Positions 52,138 to 61,460 of a stretch of DNA of 64,000 nucleotides are shown here, piece by piece. Each line of letters starts with the position of its first letter. Positions within the stretch are counted from its first letter, which is position 1. Both the position numbers and the translations under genes were made by a program. Under the pieces are notes generated by a model. That model was given only the letters and a program-made list of their open reading frames with translations. It ran no database searches and was not told the origin of the DNA. Source of the stretch: Deferribacteraceae bacterium V6Fe1 (GTDB lineage: Bacteria; Chrysiogenota; Deferribacteres; Deferribacterales; Deferrivibrionaceae); assembly GCA_022813675.1 (NCBI GenBank), contig CP063375.1, forward strand, positions 496,001 to 560,000, written 5' to 3'.

Positions 52138-53922
52138 TTAAAATTCTCCTTTTTGTGCATCTTTCTGTTTGAGCATTACCTTGTTATACGTAGAGATAAT
52201 GTCTCTTCTGGTGATAATTCCGAGCAGTTTTAAATTTTCCTCTGAATCGACTACAGGCAGAAGCTCGGTATTCTTGAAGCCTATTTTCTCTATGGCATCA
52301 GCAAGGCTATTGTCAGGAAAAACAACATCCGGATGAGTATCGCAAATCTCTTTAGCCACGACAATATCTTCAAGCCCCTCCTCAAATACAAACTCCCTTA
52401 TCTCTTCAAATTTTAAAACTCCGATAAGTTTATAGTGCTCATCCACCACAGGGAAACTGTTATGTTTTGTGGTAGGAATAAAGTGCACTATATCCATAAA
52501 CTTCATATCTTCTCGAATCACAATCGGATCTTTTCTCATAATGTCTTTAATTTTTAAATCTTGAAGTACTCTGATAAAAAACTCGCCTTTGTGAATAGGT
52601 GAATCGCTCCTTGAATCAACTTGACTTTTATATATGCTTACTTTCCTAAGGAGTAAAAAAGACATAGAGCTTACCCACATAGCCGGCACAAGGAGATGGT
52701 AATTCCCTGTCATTTCACTTACCATAATTATTGTTGACAAGGGGGTACTTGCTATACCTGAAAAAAAGCCGGCCATCCCCACTACGACATATGCTCCCGG
52801 ATCTGAAGCTGCAAAAGGGATAAGCTTATTTAGCAAAAGCCCTACAAAGCCTCCGACAGATGCGCCAATTACCATTGACGGCCCAAAAATCCCCGCACTA
52901 CCGCCACTCCCGATACTAAAGGACGTAGCCAGGATTTTTGCAAATATCAATATAAAAACAAACCAGATGCTAAGTTCACCCAACATTGCAAGTTCTATTT
53001 GTGAATATCCCCCGGACAATGCCTGAGGTATAAAAAAACCTATGATTCCTGTTAAAAATCCACCTATTACCGGCTTAAAATATCTATTTATCTTCCACTC
53101 TTTAAAGAAATTATGGGTTGAATAAAATATTTTGACATAGATATAACCAAATAGCGCACAGGCAAATCCCAAAATTGAATAGCCTATTAGTTCAAGCGGG
53201 TTAGCAAATCTAAAGTTAGGGGTTGCAAAAAGGGGCTCCCAACCATACATACTACAAAACACGGAATATGCGATAATTGATGTGATTGTGGAGGGGAGCA
53301 AAATCTCATATTCCATATCTGAGCTTGAATACAACACCTCGGCTGCAAATATTGCCCCTGCAAGTGGTGAACGGAAAATAGCTCCCACGCCTGCTCCCAT
53401 CCCCGCAGCTGTCAAAATCCTCTTTTCCCTGTCAGTAAGGTGTAAAAAGTTACCCAAAAAGGATGCAAACCCTGCACCTATTTGCGCAATCGGGCCCTCT
53501 CTACCTCCCGAACCCCCTGTCCCGATAGTTATTGCACTGGCTATTGTTTTGACAATGGGCACCTGCCATCTTATAAAACCATTTTTATTATGTATAGCCT
53601 CGATCGCCCCGTCGGTCCCATGCCCTTCCGCCTCAGGTGCAAATTTATACACCAAGAAGCCACTTATAAGCCCACCAAACGCAGGCATGATAAATAGCAT
53701 CCATCTCTTAAATTCAGTTGTGGCATGGCCAAACAGAGAAGGCTCACCGGCGGTCTCTTCTATTCTCAAACCAACAATATAGTCCATAAAGATGTATGAA
53801 CAACCTTGAAGAAGAGTAAAAAATATAATAGCACCAATACCTGCCACCAATCCTACAATGGTGCCAAGTACAAACCATCTGCCTACAACCGGCAAATTAA
53901 CCCTTTTAAATACCTTGTTCAT
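52138..53922 (-). CDS. ClC-family chloride channel/transporter with CBS domains
   Basis: 594 aa. ATG at 53922 is used; a TTG one codon earlier is less likely. The first 440 residues are the ClC membrane fold: GSGGSGGREGPIAQIG carries the gating glutamate and GSGGSAGIFGPSMVIG the second selectivity loop. The first selectivity loop reads EGHGTDGAIEAI in place of GSGIPE, so the chloride-coordinating Ser is not obvious. Two CBS domains occupy about 465-585 (IMRKDPIVIREDMKFMDIV). They may bind nucleotides. It is the last gene of the SAM-riboswitch operon, overlapping fetB by 17 bases. Confidence 0.9.
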   Translation of the reverse strand: MNKVFKRVNLPVVGRWFVLGTIVGLVAGIGAIIFFTLLQGCSYIFMDYIVGLRIEETAGEPSLFGHATTEFKRWMLFIMPAFGGLISGFLVYKFAPEAEGHGTDGAIEAIHNKNGFIRWQVPIVKTIASAITIGTGGSGGREGPIAQIGAGFASFLGNFLHLTDREKRILTAAGMGAGVGAIFRSPLAGAIFAAEVLYSSSDMEYEILLPSTITSIIAYSVFCSMYGWEPLFATPNFRFANPLELIGYSILGFACALFGYIYVKIFYSTHNFFKEWKINRYFKPVIGGFLTGIIGFFIPQALSGGYSQIELAMLGELSIWFVFILIFAKILATSFSIGSGGSAGIFGPSMVIGASVGGFVGLLLNKLIPFAASDPGAYVVVGMAGFFSGIASTPLSTIIMVSEMTGNYHLLVPAMWVSSMSFLLLRKVSIYKSQVDSRSDSPIHKGEFFIRVLQDLKIKDIMRKDPIVIREDMKFMDIVHFIPTTKHNSFPVVDEHYKLIGVLKFEEIREFVFEEGLEDIVVAKEICDTHPDVVFPDNSLADAIEKIGFKNTELLPVVDSEENLKLLGIITRRDIISTYNKVMLKQKDAQKGEF

Positions 53923-54709
53923 CAATAATTTCCTTTTTCAACTGACCACGTATAGTAAAAAAGTTTTTGTATGTCAAAAATATTATCGCAATAGAAGAAA
54001 AACTTAAAGAGGAAACTATACAAATCATTATGGCAATTTGATATTTAATAGAAATAATAGGGTCTGTCCCGGAAAGTATCTGCCCTGTCATAAGTCCAGG
54101 TAAAAATACAACACCTATGCCGCTCATATTTGTAATGATAGGCAAGCTTGCTGCCCTGATTGATTTGAAAATTTCATCCGATACAGATTCAAAAGGTGTC
54201 GCTCCGACACTAATAAGTGTCTCTATTTTTAAAATGTTTGTCTTTATCTCACTAACCAGCCTCTCTATACTCAATGCGCAGGCATTCATAGAATTGCCCA
54301 ACACCATCCCAGCAATAGGTATAAAGTATCTCGCATCATACCACGGAGAAGTTTTCGCTATAAACAGTAGAAAGAATATGGTAAGCAAAAGTCCTATTAA
54401 AAATATCGGGAAAAATACTATTGCAAACTGGTGCTTAATTTTAAAATTTACCTTGCTTACGATAGTATACGTGGCAAATGACGACATAAAAAGATAAATA
54501 ATAATTATAATTATAAGACTGTTTACTGCAAATATGTATTTAAGCACATAACCAACTATAATAAGTTGGACACTCATCCTGGTTAGTGCCTTTAGAAAGT
54601 TTTTTTCATTTCCGGACTTTATTTTTTTTAAAATCAAAAACAAAATAAAAGCCAAGAAGTATACAACAATCATAGACATTAACGATATATCAACAATCTC
54701 AGCCTTCAT
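53906..54709 (-). CDS. fetB: FetB-type (UPF0014) ABC transporter permease
   Basis: 267 aa with about seven membrane segments. The conserved UPF0014 block FIPIAGMVLGNSMNACALSIERL and ATPFESVSDEIFKSIRAASLPII, then GVVFLPGLMTGQILSG, are clear. E. coli FetAB (YbbLM) exports iron and protects against oxidative stress; the substrate here is not shown. Overlaps fetA by 11 bases and the ClC gene by 17. Confidence 0.9.
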   Translation of the reverse strand: MKAEIVDISLMSMIVVYFLAFILFLILKKIKSGNEKNFLKALTRMSVQLIIVGYVLKYIFAVNSLIIIIIIYLFMSSFATYTIVSKVNFKIKHQFAIVFFPIFLIGLLLTIFFLLFIAKTSPWYDARYFIPIAGMVLGNSMNACALSIERLVSEIKTNILKIETLISVGATPFESVSDEIFKSIRAASLPIITNMSGIGVVFLPGLMTGQILSGTDPIISIKYQIAIMICIVSSLSFSSIAIIFLTYKNFFTIRGQLKKEIIDEQGI

Positions 54710-55400
54710 TCTTATCCCTTATAATCTCTAATATAAAGTCATCGTCTATATCGTCTTCAAAAAGTTTGACACCCGCTTTGTCCATAAAGATTTTCACATC
54801 GGAATTCTTGATAATCTTTACGGAGTGAGAAACAATGATTATCCCTCTACTCTGATTTTGCTCATTAAGAAAATCAAAAATCACCCCTTCACTATACACA
54901 TCAAGAGCAGATGTTGGCTCATCAAGTAAAATATATTTCGGATTTAGTAAAATAGAGCGAATTAATGCTATACGCTGTCTCTCACCACCGGAGAGTTGGT
55001 TAACATTCTTGTCTAATATCTTTTTAGACAGTTTTAACTTTTGAATAAGTTCGGAAATATAGTCAAAGTTTATCTCAAGATTTTTATGAATCTTTAACTT
55101 TTTCAAATCTTCAAAACTGTCTCTTACTACTTTTCCCGTAAGATAAGGCTCCTGCGGCAGATAATTTATTAATGCTCGATGTTTTTGTGGGCTTAATTGC
55201 TTTACATTCAATTCATCAAGAAAAATATCACCATTGTATTGAATATTGCCGCTTAAGGCTTTTATAAGCGTGGATTTACCTGCACCGCTTTTACCAAAAA
55301 TCGTATATATTTTATCGGATTTAAAAGTTAAACTTATATCGCTAAATATATTCTCTACAGAAACAGACTGTAATTTAAGCTCAGATATCGTATTTTTCAA
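54699..55400 (-). CDS. fetA: FetA-type ABC transporter ATP-binding protein
   Basis: 233 aa. Walker A FGKSGAGKSTL, signature QLSGGERQRIALIRSIL, Walker B YILLDEPTSALD, H-loop VSHSVK. Identity as FetA follows from the overlapping fetB gene. It supplies the energy for the small two-part transporter. The 5' end overlaps the methyltransferase gene by 20 bases. Confidence 0.9.
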   Translation of the reverse strand: MKNTISELKLQSVSVENIFSDISLTFKSDKIYTIFGKSGAGKSTLIKALSGNIQYNGDIFLDELNVKQLSPQKHRALINYLPQEPYLTGKVVRDSFEDLKKLKIHKNLEINFDYISELIQKLKLSKKILDKNVNQLSGGERQRIALIRSILLNPKYILLDEPTSALDVYSEGVIFDFLNEQNQSRGIIIVSHSVKIIKNSDVKIFMDKAGVKLFEDDIDDDFILEIIRDKNEG

Positions 55401-56100
55401 ATATAAATATCCCTTTTTTATCTGTATAGCTAATCACCCTACCATTTTCAATACAAACAGCAAGCTCTTGTTTAATTTTTTCAGGCAGCGCGATAAATTT
55501 CGCCTCGATTTGTTTGACCTTTTCATCATCTGCATTAAGCCTCTTGGCCCAATCATAAAAGTTGTGCTTTCTCTTAATTTGCACATAATTTAAAAGTCTA
55601 AAATTATTGGCATAATTAATTACTTCCTTTACCGTGAGGCTTCTGATATGTGTGTTATCCCTAAAATATTCTATAGTATTCAAATATCCATCCTCTACAT
55701 CAACTATGCTATCCACCAAAACTAAAATCCCTTTATCTTTAAGTATTCTGTGGGACTCAGAAAAAAATAGCTCTGGATTTTCAAAATGATGCATGGCAAT
55801 TCTGCAGCTAACAAGATCAAACGTTTGATCTAAAAAAGGGATTTGCATTGCACTGGCACATACGGGAATTAGTCCAAATTCATTTCTTGCGGTATTTAGC
55901 ATATTAATGCTCAAATCAATGCCAACCTTAAGATTACATTCAAACACTTTGCTGCAATGCCCCGCAGCGGTTGCAATATCGAGTATTAATTCGAACTTTT
56001 TATCTTTAAAGTAATTCTTTATAAATGACAAATCTGCACCGGAAGCATGGTCACTACTGTTTAAATAATTTAAACTTGCAAAATCAAAACCCTCTTTCAC
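55381..56100 (-). CDS. Class I SAM-dependent methyltransferase
   Basis: 239 aa. Motif I is LILDIATAAGHCSKVF, followed by VGIDLSINMLNTAR, and motif IV-like FDLVSCRIAMHHFENPELFF. This is of the UbiE/BioC-like kind. Substrate unknown. In many bacteria metX is followed by metW, another methyltransferase-fold protein, and this gene sits exactly there (4-base overlap with metX), though the sequence looks more like a general Methyltransf_11 protein than MetW. Being under a SAM riboswitch fits SAM use. Confidence 0.85.
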   Translation of the reverse strand: MKEGFDFASLNYLNSSDHASGADLSFIKNYFKDKKFELILDIATAAGHCSKVFECNLKVGIDLSINMLNTARNEFGLIPVCASAMQIPFLDQTFDLVSCRIAMHHFENPELFFSESHRILKDKGILVLVDSIVDVEDGYLNTIEYFRDNTHIRSLTVKEVINYANNFRLLNYVQIKRKHNFYDWAKRLNADDEKVKQIEAKFIALPEKIKQELAVCIENGRVISYTDKKGIFIFEKYDI

Positions 56101-57209
56101 TCAACATTCTCCAAAAAGTTTTTTATCTCCTCGGTCTGAACATCAAATTCAAGCAAAAATGCATCATGCCCGTAATCCGACTCAATATTGACCCACTTTA
56201 CATCCCTTTTATGTTTTTTAAGTATATTTACAATCTCTTCAGTTTGATATGTCGGAAATAGAAAGTCAGATGTGAAAGTGATAAAAAGAGATTTTGCATT
56301 AATTTTACTTACGGCTTCTTCATATGACCCAAAACCATAAGAAAGGTCAAATATATCCATCGCTTTTATTATATAAAGGTAGCTATTGGCATCAAATCTT
56401 TCAGTAAATTTGTAGCCATTGTATCTTAGGTAGTTTTCCACTTCAAAATATCCGTGAAAATCGTAAATACCTTCAAGAGTAGCATATCGTCTGCCAAATT
56501 TTTTATGAAAAGAAGTATCGCTCATAAATGTAATATGACCTGCCATTCTGGCTATGGCTAACCCATCTCTTGGAAAACTTTTTCCATAATAGTCACCACC
56601 CTGCCAATTAGGATCTTTAGTTATTGCATTTCTTCCGATTGTGTTGAAAGCTATCGCCATAGGTGTAATCCTGCCTGAGGTGGCAATAGGGATTATTGAT
56701 TTTACTTTTTCAGGAAAGGTAACAGCCCACTCAAGAGCCTGCATCCCCCCCATTGAACCGCCTGCTACCGCAAGAAGCTTTTGTATGCCAAGAGTGTCTA
56801 TAAGTTTTTTTTGAAGCTTAACCATATCTTTCACGGTAAAAACAGGGAATTTTAAACCATATGGTTTGCCGGTATACGGGTCGATAGAAGCAGGCCCTGT
56901 AGTTCCGCAACATGAACCCAAAAAGTTTTGGCAAATTACAAAGTATTTATCTGTGTCAAAAGCCTTACCCGGTCCAATCATTTCGTCCCACCATCCAGGC
57001 TTTTGGTCATCTACCGAATGGTAGCCTGCGGCATGAGCATCACCTGTCAAAGCATGGCAAATTAAAATTGCATTGCTTCTATCTTCATTTAACTGCCCAT
57101 AAGTTTCATAGCAGATCGTAATAGGGGACAACACTCGCCCACTTTCAAAAAAGAAATCATCTTTAAATGTTTTGTATTGAGGTTTCACTATCCCTACTGA
57201 TTTTTTCAT
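56097..57209 (-). CDS. metX: Homoserine O-acetyltransferase
   Basis: 370-aa alpha/beta hydrolase of the MetX family. Conserved parts: ILICHALTGDAHAAG, VAGGSMGGMQALEWA with catalytic S152, and DYGHDAFLLEFD with the catalytic His; the Asp is in TSDFLFPTYQT. It activates homoserine with acetyl-CoA for methionine synthesis. A succinyl donor is possible in some relatives. First gene of an overlapping five-gene operon behind a SAM-I riboswitch, so methionine/SAM should repress it. Confidence 0.93.
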   Translation of the reverse strand: MKKSVGIVKPQYKTFKDDFFFESGRVLSPITICYETYGQLNEDRSNAILICHALTGDAHAAGYHSVDDQKPGWWDEMIGPGKAFDTDKYFVICQNFLGSCCGTTGPASIDPYTGKPYGLKFPVFTVKDMVKLQKKLIDTLGIQKLLAVAGGSMGGMQALEWAVTFPEKVKSIIPIATSGRITPMAIAFNTIGRNAITKDPNWQGGDYYGKSFPRDGLAIARMAGHITFMSDTSFHKKFGRRYATLEGIYDFHGYFEVENYLRYNGYKFTERFDANSYLYIIKAMDIFDLSYGFGSYEEAVSKINAKSLFITFTSDFLFPTYQTEEIVNILKKHKRDVKWVNIESDYGHDAFLLEFDVQTEEIKNFLENVE

Positions 57210-57258
57210 CCATCCTCCTTACTTCATTCAAGGGGGTGCAAAGGGTCAAGAATATACT

Positions 57259-57293
57259 AAAAAAGGCCTCTAATCCTTATTCGGTAGAGGCCT
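57259..57293 (-). terminator. Riboswitch-controlled terminator upstream of metX
   Basis: On the minus strand AGGCCTCTA (from 57293) pairs with TAGAGGCCT, an eight-pair stem (57285-57292 with 57265-57272), followed by six T (57259-57264). It sits directly after the SAM-I aptamer and 50 bases before the metX ATG, as expected for the off-state terminator. Confidence 0.88.
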
Positions 57294-57308
57294 GAATATT
57301 TATACTCA

Positions 57309-57418
57309 GCCCTCTTATCTACCCCTGCACTTCAGGGCGGGACTTAGCACCTGACGTTAAAAACCGGTTGCTGTGGCTTCAGCGGGCCCGTTCCCTCTGC
57401 CACTCTCGATAAGAGATA
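57309..57418 (-). promoter_or_regulatory. SAM-I (S-box) riboswitch aptamer
   Basis: Read on the minus strand: P1 CTCTTATC pairs with GATAAGAG at the two ends (57407-57415 and 57312-57319). Between them are the S-box landmarks GAGAGTGGCAGAGGGAACGG in the first part, GAAGCCACAGCAACCGG, and AGGTGCTAAGTCC. These are the conserved kink-turn and ligand-binding elements. SAM binding should expose the terminator at 57259-57293 and switch off metX and the four genes behind it. Confidence 0.96.
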
Positions 57419-57422
57419 ACTG

Positions 57423-57451
57423 TAAATAAATGGTATTATCATGATTGTCAA
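57423..57451 (-). promoter_or_regulatory. Promoter for the SAM-riboswitch operon
   Basis: Minus strand TTGACA (57446-57451), 17-base spacer, TATTTA (57423-57428). The start would be near 57416, the first bases of the aptamer. The 80 bases between this promoter and the rpsU terminator (57452-57531) show nothing else. Confidence 0.75.
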
Positions 57452-57531
57452 TCTATTTTGTTTGTAAATGCACTAATTGATTTTTAATGTGAAATTAATT
57501 AATGGGTATTTGCGTGGATAAGCCAAGCAAC

Positions 57532-57557
57532 AAAAAACCCGGCTCTTAGCCGGGCTT
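57532..57557 (-). terminator. Intrinsic terminator after rpsU
   Basis: Minus strand CCCGGCT, loop AAG, AGCCGGG (57538-57554), followed by six T (57532-57537). It lies within a few bases of the rpsU stop and ends the lon-rpsU transcript. Confidence 0.92.
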
Positions 57558-57559
57558 TA

Positions 57560-57778
57560 TTAATAGTATTTATATTTTTCTTGAAGTTTTCTGACAAGCT
57601 TCTGCTGTTTACGACGAGCCTTAAGAATTTTCTTTCTTCTTACCTCAGTTGGCTTTTCGTAATAAGCATGCTTCTTGATCTCTCTAATAAGCCCTTCTCT
57701 CTCAACTTTTTTCTTGAGAAGTCTTATAGCGAAGTCAACATTATCGCCTTCAACTTTCACAACTGCGTTAGTAGCCAA
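57560..57778 (-). CDS. rpsU: 30S ribosomal protein S21
   Basis: 72 aa if started at the TTG at 57778, which sits at proper distance from GGGGTG; a GTG at 57787 has no room for its ribosome site. The core VDFAIRLLKKKVEREGLIRE, HAYYEKPTEVRRKK and the basic C-terminal KARRKQQKLVRKLQ match S21. It binds near the 3' end of 16S rRNA and aids initiation. It follows lon by a few bases and shares its transcript. A terminator closes the operon. Confidence 0.9.
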   Translation of the reverse strand: MATNAVVKVEGDNVDFAIRLLKKKVEREGLIREIKKHAYYEKPTEVRRKKILKARRKQQKLVRKLQEKYKYY

Positions 57779-57792
57779 ACTAATCACCCCTT

Positions 57793-60096
57793 TTATTTTA
57801 GTATAACTTTGTTTAAAACTTCATCGATTGTTTCAACCAAATGGAAGCAGGTTGTCTTCTTAACATCTTCAGGTATTTCTGTCAAGTCCTTTTTATTTTG
57901 TAAAGGCAATATAATCTCTTTTATACCGTTTCTGTGGGCAGCCAAGACCTTTTCTTTAATCCCGCCTACAGGGAGCACTTTCCCTCTAAGAGTTAATTCC
58001 CCGGTCATTGCAAACTTTAGATTTACAAATTTTTCGGATAATGCTGAAATTATGGCTGTCGCCATAGTTATGCCTGCTGACGGTCCGTCTTTTGGCACAG
58101 CACCTTCAGGAACATGTAAATGTATATCATACTCTTTAAACATATAACCTGGTATGTTAAAAGATGAAGCTCTGCTTTTGGCTACTGAATAAGCAATCTG
58201 TGCGGATTCTTGCATCACATCTCCGATGTGCCCCGTGATAATAAGTTTACCGTTTCCTTCAAATACAGCTACTTCCGTCTGAAGAATCTCTCCGCCAAAA
58301 GGTGTCCAAGCAAGTCCTGTAGCAACCCCTACCCCTTTATCTTCATGGTATTCTTCCGTTCTAAACTTTTTCAATCCGAGAAATTTTTCGATGTTTCTAC
58401 CGGTGATTTCTACTTTTGTAATCTTTTTGTCAGATACAATTTTTTTAGCGGCTTTTCTGATGGTTGATCCTATTTCCCTCTGTAAATTTCTTACCCCTGC
58501 TTCCTTAGTGTAGTGTCTGATTATGCTCATAATTGCACTATCAGTTATTTTAACCCTGTCGTCATCGAGCCCGTGCTCTTTTAGCTGCTTAGGAATAAGA
58601 AATTTCCTTGCAATATTGTATTTTTCTTTCTCGGTGTAACCTGAAATTCTTATTACCTCCATCCTGTCAAGCAAAGGATGAGGAATCGTCTCAAGGCTGT
58701 TAGCCGTTGTAATAAAGAATACTTTTGATAAATCAAATTCAACTTCCAAATAATGATCAACAAAGGTTGAATTCTGCTCGGGGTCAAGCGCTTCCAAAAG
58801 TGCGGATGCAGGGTCACCTCTAAAATCGACCCCTATTTTATCAATTTCATCAAGTAAAAAAACAGGATTCATGCTACCGGCTTTTTTCATTGATTGAATA
58901 ATTTTGCCGGGCAATGAGCCTATGTAAGTCCTTCTATGACCTCTTATTTCTGCTTCATCCCTCACGCCGCCAAGGCTCACTCTGACAAAGTTCCTCCCCA
59001 TCGACTCAGCTATGGACTTGGCAAGAGATGTCTTACCTACGCCGGGAGGCCCCACAAAACATAAAATGGGACCCTTGAGGCTATCTGAAAGTTGTTTCAC
59101 TGCTAAAAATTCCAGTATCCTCTCCTTAGGTTTCTCAAGTCCGAAATGATCCCTTTCGAGTATCTTTTCCGCGTTGTTTATATCCAGCTTATCCTCGGTA
59201 TATTCGTTCCAAGGCAGAGAAATAATCCAGTCAAGATAGTTCCGCACAACCGTTGCTTCGGAACTCATCGGCGGCATTGCTTTTAACTTTTTCAGCTCTT
59301 TAAGTGCCTTTTCCCTTGTCTGCTCATTAAGTTTTAAGGATTTGATCTTGTCTTCCATCTCCTGAAGATCCGCTTTCAAATCCTCATCACGTCCAAGCTC
59401 TTTATTAATTGCCTTTATCTGCTCGTTCAGATAATACTCCCTTTGAGCTTTGGTCATTTGAGCTTTGACTCTCTGTTTTATTCTCTCATCTATTTTGGAA
59501 ATCTCAATTTCGGTTTCTATTATTTCAATAAGCTTTTCAATTTTGCCTTCAAGCTCATCAATCTCCAGCACCTCTTGCAGCTCGGTCACCTTCGTAGCCA
59601 CATTGGAAGCAACCATATAAATAAGCTTTGTTAAATTGTTGACTTCTGAAATAGTTTCAAAAAGCTCCTTTGGCACCTTACCAAAACGTTTAATATATTC
59701 GGAAAATGTCTTTAAAAGGCTTTCCCTGAGTATCTCATTGATGCCATCATCTTTGATTACCTCTTCAAGCCTTTCCACAGTAACATAGTTACAATCAACA
59801 TCTTCAGTAAATTCGATTATTTTAGCCCTATATAACCCTTCAACCAAAACTTTTACCGTTCCATCCGGAAGTTTTAGTGTTTGTAGTATTTCAGCTACAA
59901 CGCCTACTTGATACACATCTTCCCTATTGGGATTCTCGCTGTCGGCCTTATTTTGTAGTGTTAAAAATATCTTTTTATCTGTATCATTAGCTATTTCAAC
60001 CGCATTAAGGGATCTTTTGCGTCCAACAAAAATAGGGGTTATCATTGTCGGGAAAACTACAATATCTCTCAAAGGGATTAAAGCATACTGTTCCAT
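57793..60096 (-). CDS. lon: ATP-dependent protease Lon (LonA)
   Basis: 767 aa. The N-terminal substrate domain opens YALIPLRDIVVFPTMITPIF. The AAA+ core has Walker A GPPGVGKTSL and LDEIDKIG. The protease domain has S673 in PKDGPSAG and K716 in GGIKEKVLAAH, the Ser-Lys dyad. It degrades damaged and regulatory proteins in the cytoplasm. ATG at 60096 is behind AAAAGGAG. Separated from clpX by that gene's terminator and followed closely by rpsU. Confidence 0.97.
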   Translation of the reverse strand: MEQYALIPLRDIVVFPTMITPIFVGRKRSLNAVEIANDTDKKIFLTLQNKADSENPNREDVYQVGVVAEILQTLKLPDGTVKVLVEGLYRAKIIEFTEDVDCNYVTVERLEEVIKDDGINEILRESLLKTFSEYIKRFGKVPKELFETISEVNNLTKLIYMVASNVATKVTELQEVLEIDELEGKIEKLIEIIETEIEISKIDERIKQRVKAQMTKAQREYYLNEQIKAINKELGRDEDLKADLQEMEDKIKSLKLNEQTREKALKELKKLKAMPPMSSEATVVRNYLDWIISLPWNEYTEDKLDINNAEKILERDHFGLEKPKERILEFLAVKQLSDSLKGPILCFVGPPGVGKTSLAKSIAESMGRNFVRVSLGGVRDEAEIRGHRRTYIGSLPGKIIQSMKKAGSMNPVFLLDEIDKIGVDFRGDPASALLEALDPEQNSTFVDHYLEVEFDLSKVFFITTANSLETIPHPLLDRMEVIRISGYTEKEKYNIARKFLIPKQLKEHGLDDDRVKITDSAIMSIIRHYTKEAGVRNLQREIGSTIRKAAKKIVSDKKITKVEITGRNIEKFLGLKKFRTEEYHEDKGVGVATGLAWTPFGGEILQTEVAVFEGNGKLIITGHIGDVMQESAQIAYSVAKSRASSFNIPGYMFKEYDIHLHVPEGAVPKDGPSAGITMATAIISALSEKFVNLKFAMTGELTLRGKVLPVGGIKEKVLAAHRNGIKEIILPLQNKKDLTEIPEDVKKTTCFHLVETIDEVLNKVILK

Positions 60097-60134
60097 ATAA
60101 ACTTTCTCCTTTTAACCTATTGATGCAAAGAGAC

Positions 60135-60157
60135 AAAAAAAGGCGCCTAAAGCGCCT
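60135..60157 (-). terminator. Intrinsic terminator after clpX
   Basis: Minus strand AGGCGC, five-base loop, GCGCCT (60141-60157), then six T (60135-60140). It lies just beyond the clpX stop codon, so lon is transcribed separately. Confidence 0.9.
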
Positions 60158-60159
60158 TC

Positions 60160-61395
60160 TTATGCTGATTCTTTTTCATTCTCAAATATTAGTATGGGTT
60201 TACCCTTCTTATTTACCGCATCTTCATTTATGACGCATTCCCTCAAACCTTTCATTGAAGGGATATCATACATAATATCTATCATTATATCTTCCATGAT
60301 GGACCTGAGACCACGGGCTCCTGTCTTTCTTTCTATAGCTTTTTTAGCAACAGCCCTAAGAGCACTATCGGTAAAGCTAAGCTTTACATCATCAAACCTA
60401 AAAAATTCCTCATATTGTTTGACAATTGCATTTTTAGGCTCTTTTAAAATCTTAACAAGTGTTTCCTCTGTCAAATCATCAAGTACCGCAACCACAGGAA
60501 GCCTTCCAACAAACTCGGGGATAAGACCATATCTTATCAAATCTTCAGGTTGAAGATTTTTAGTGATTTCTGAAAACTTCATTTTGCTAACATTGACAGA
60601 CTTGGAATTAAAACCGACTGCCTTTTTACCTAAACGATCTTTAATAACCATATCAAGCTTATCAAATGCACCGCCGCAGATAAAAAGTATATTGGTTGTG
60701 TCTACCTGTATGTATTCTTGATTAGGATGCTTACGTCCACCTTGAGGAGGAACATTTGCAACAGTCCCTTCAACAATTTTTAAAAGTGCCTGTTGAACCC
60801 CTTCTCCGCTCACATCCCTTGTAATGGAAGGGCTGTCAGTCTTTCTGGAAATTTTATCTATCTCATCGATAAAAATAATCCCTTTTTGTGCTCTTTCCAC
60901 GTCATAATCGGCAGCCTGAAGAAGTTTTAAAACCACATTTTCAACATCCTCGCCTACATATCCCGCTTCTGTTAATGTTGTAGCATCCGCAATTGCAAAT
61001 GGAACATTAAGTATCCTTGCAAGAGTCCTGGCAAGCAAAGTCTTACCTGTACCTGTCGGCCCAATCATCAAAATATTTGATTTTTCCAGCTCTACTTCTG
61101 TCTTCTTAGAAAATAATATTCTTTTATAATGATTGTAGACAGCAACACTCAACACCTTTTTAGCCTCATCCTGGCCTATAACATACCCATCAAGAAGTTT
61201 CTTTATCTCTTCAGGTTTTAAAAGTTTTATATCACCTGTATTGCTTGTTTCCAAAGCTTCTTCACTTAATATATCATTGCACAGTTCTACACACTCATCA
61301 CAGATAAATACATCCGGTCCTGCAATAAGCTTTTTTACTTCATCCTGCTGCTTGCCACAAAAAGAGCAATACAACATTTCTTTTTTCTTACCCAT
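60160..61395 (-). CDS. clpX: ClpX, ATP-dependent Clp protease ATP-binding subunit
   Basis: 411 aa from the ATG at 61395, with GAGGTG upstream; the GTG two codons earlier is part of that site. The N-terminal C4 zinc domain is CSFCGKQ and [11 protein letters not shown]+ motifs are [15 protein letters not shown] and FIDEIDKI, with the pore loop GYVGEDVE and the [11 protein letters not shown] sensor 2. The IGF-type loop that docks ClpP reads [11 protein letters not shown], with GF at the hydrophobic position. It unfolds substrates for ClpP, encoded just upstream. Part of tig-clpP-clpX. Confidence 0.96.
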   Translation of the reverse strand: MGKKKEMLYCSFCGKQQDEVKKLIAGPDVFICDECVELCNDILSEEALETSNTGDIKLLKPEEIKKLLDGYVIGQDEAKKVLSVAVYNHYKRILFSKKTEVELEKSNILMIGPTGTGKTLLARTLARILNVPFAIADATTLTEAGYVGEDVENVVLKLLQAADYDVERAQKGIIFIDEIDKISRKTDSPSITRDVSGEGVQQALLKIVEGTVANVPPQGGRKHPNQEYIQVDTTNILFICGGAFDKLDMVIKDRLGKKAVGFNSKSVNVSKMKFSEITKNLQPEDLIRYGLIPEFVGRLPVVAVLDDLTEETLVKILKEPKNAIVKQYEEFFRFDDVKLSFTDSALRAVAKKAIERKTGARGLRSIMEDIMIDIMYDIPSMKGLRECVINEDAVNKKGKPILIFENEKESA

Positions 61396-61437
61396 ATTCA
61401 CCTCACAAACAAAAAAGGGACTTTTTCAAGTGCTCAA

Positions 61438-61460
61438 AATAAGTTATTCAAACTTATTTT
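61438..61460. terminator. Weak AT-rich hairpin between clpP and clpX
   Basis: AATAAGTT (61438-61445), loop ATTCA, AACTTATT (61451-61458). A perfect eight-pair but AT-rich stem right after the clpP stop. It may modulate read-through or mRNA decay; too weak for firm termination. Confidence 0.35.

Noticed and set aside
53282-53782. 166-codon open frame on the plus strand opposite the ClC gene
   Set aside because: Pro/Ala-rich shadow of Gly-rich ClC selectivity loops on the other strand; no start signal.
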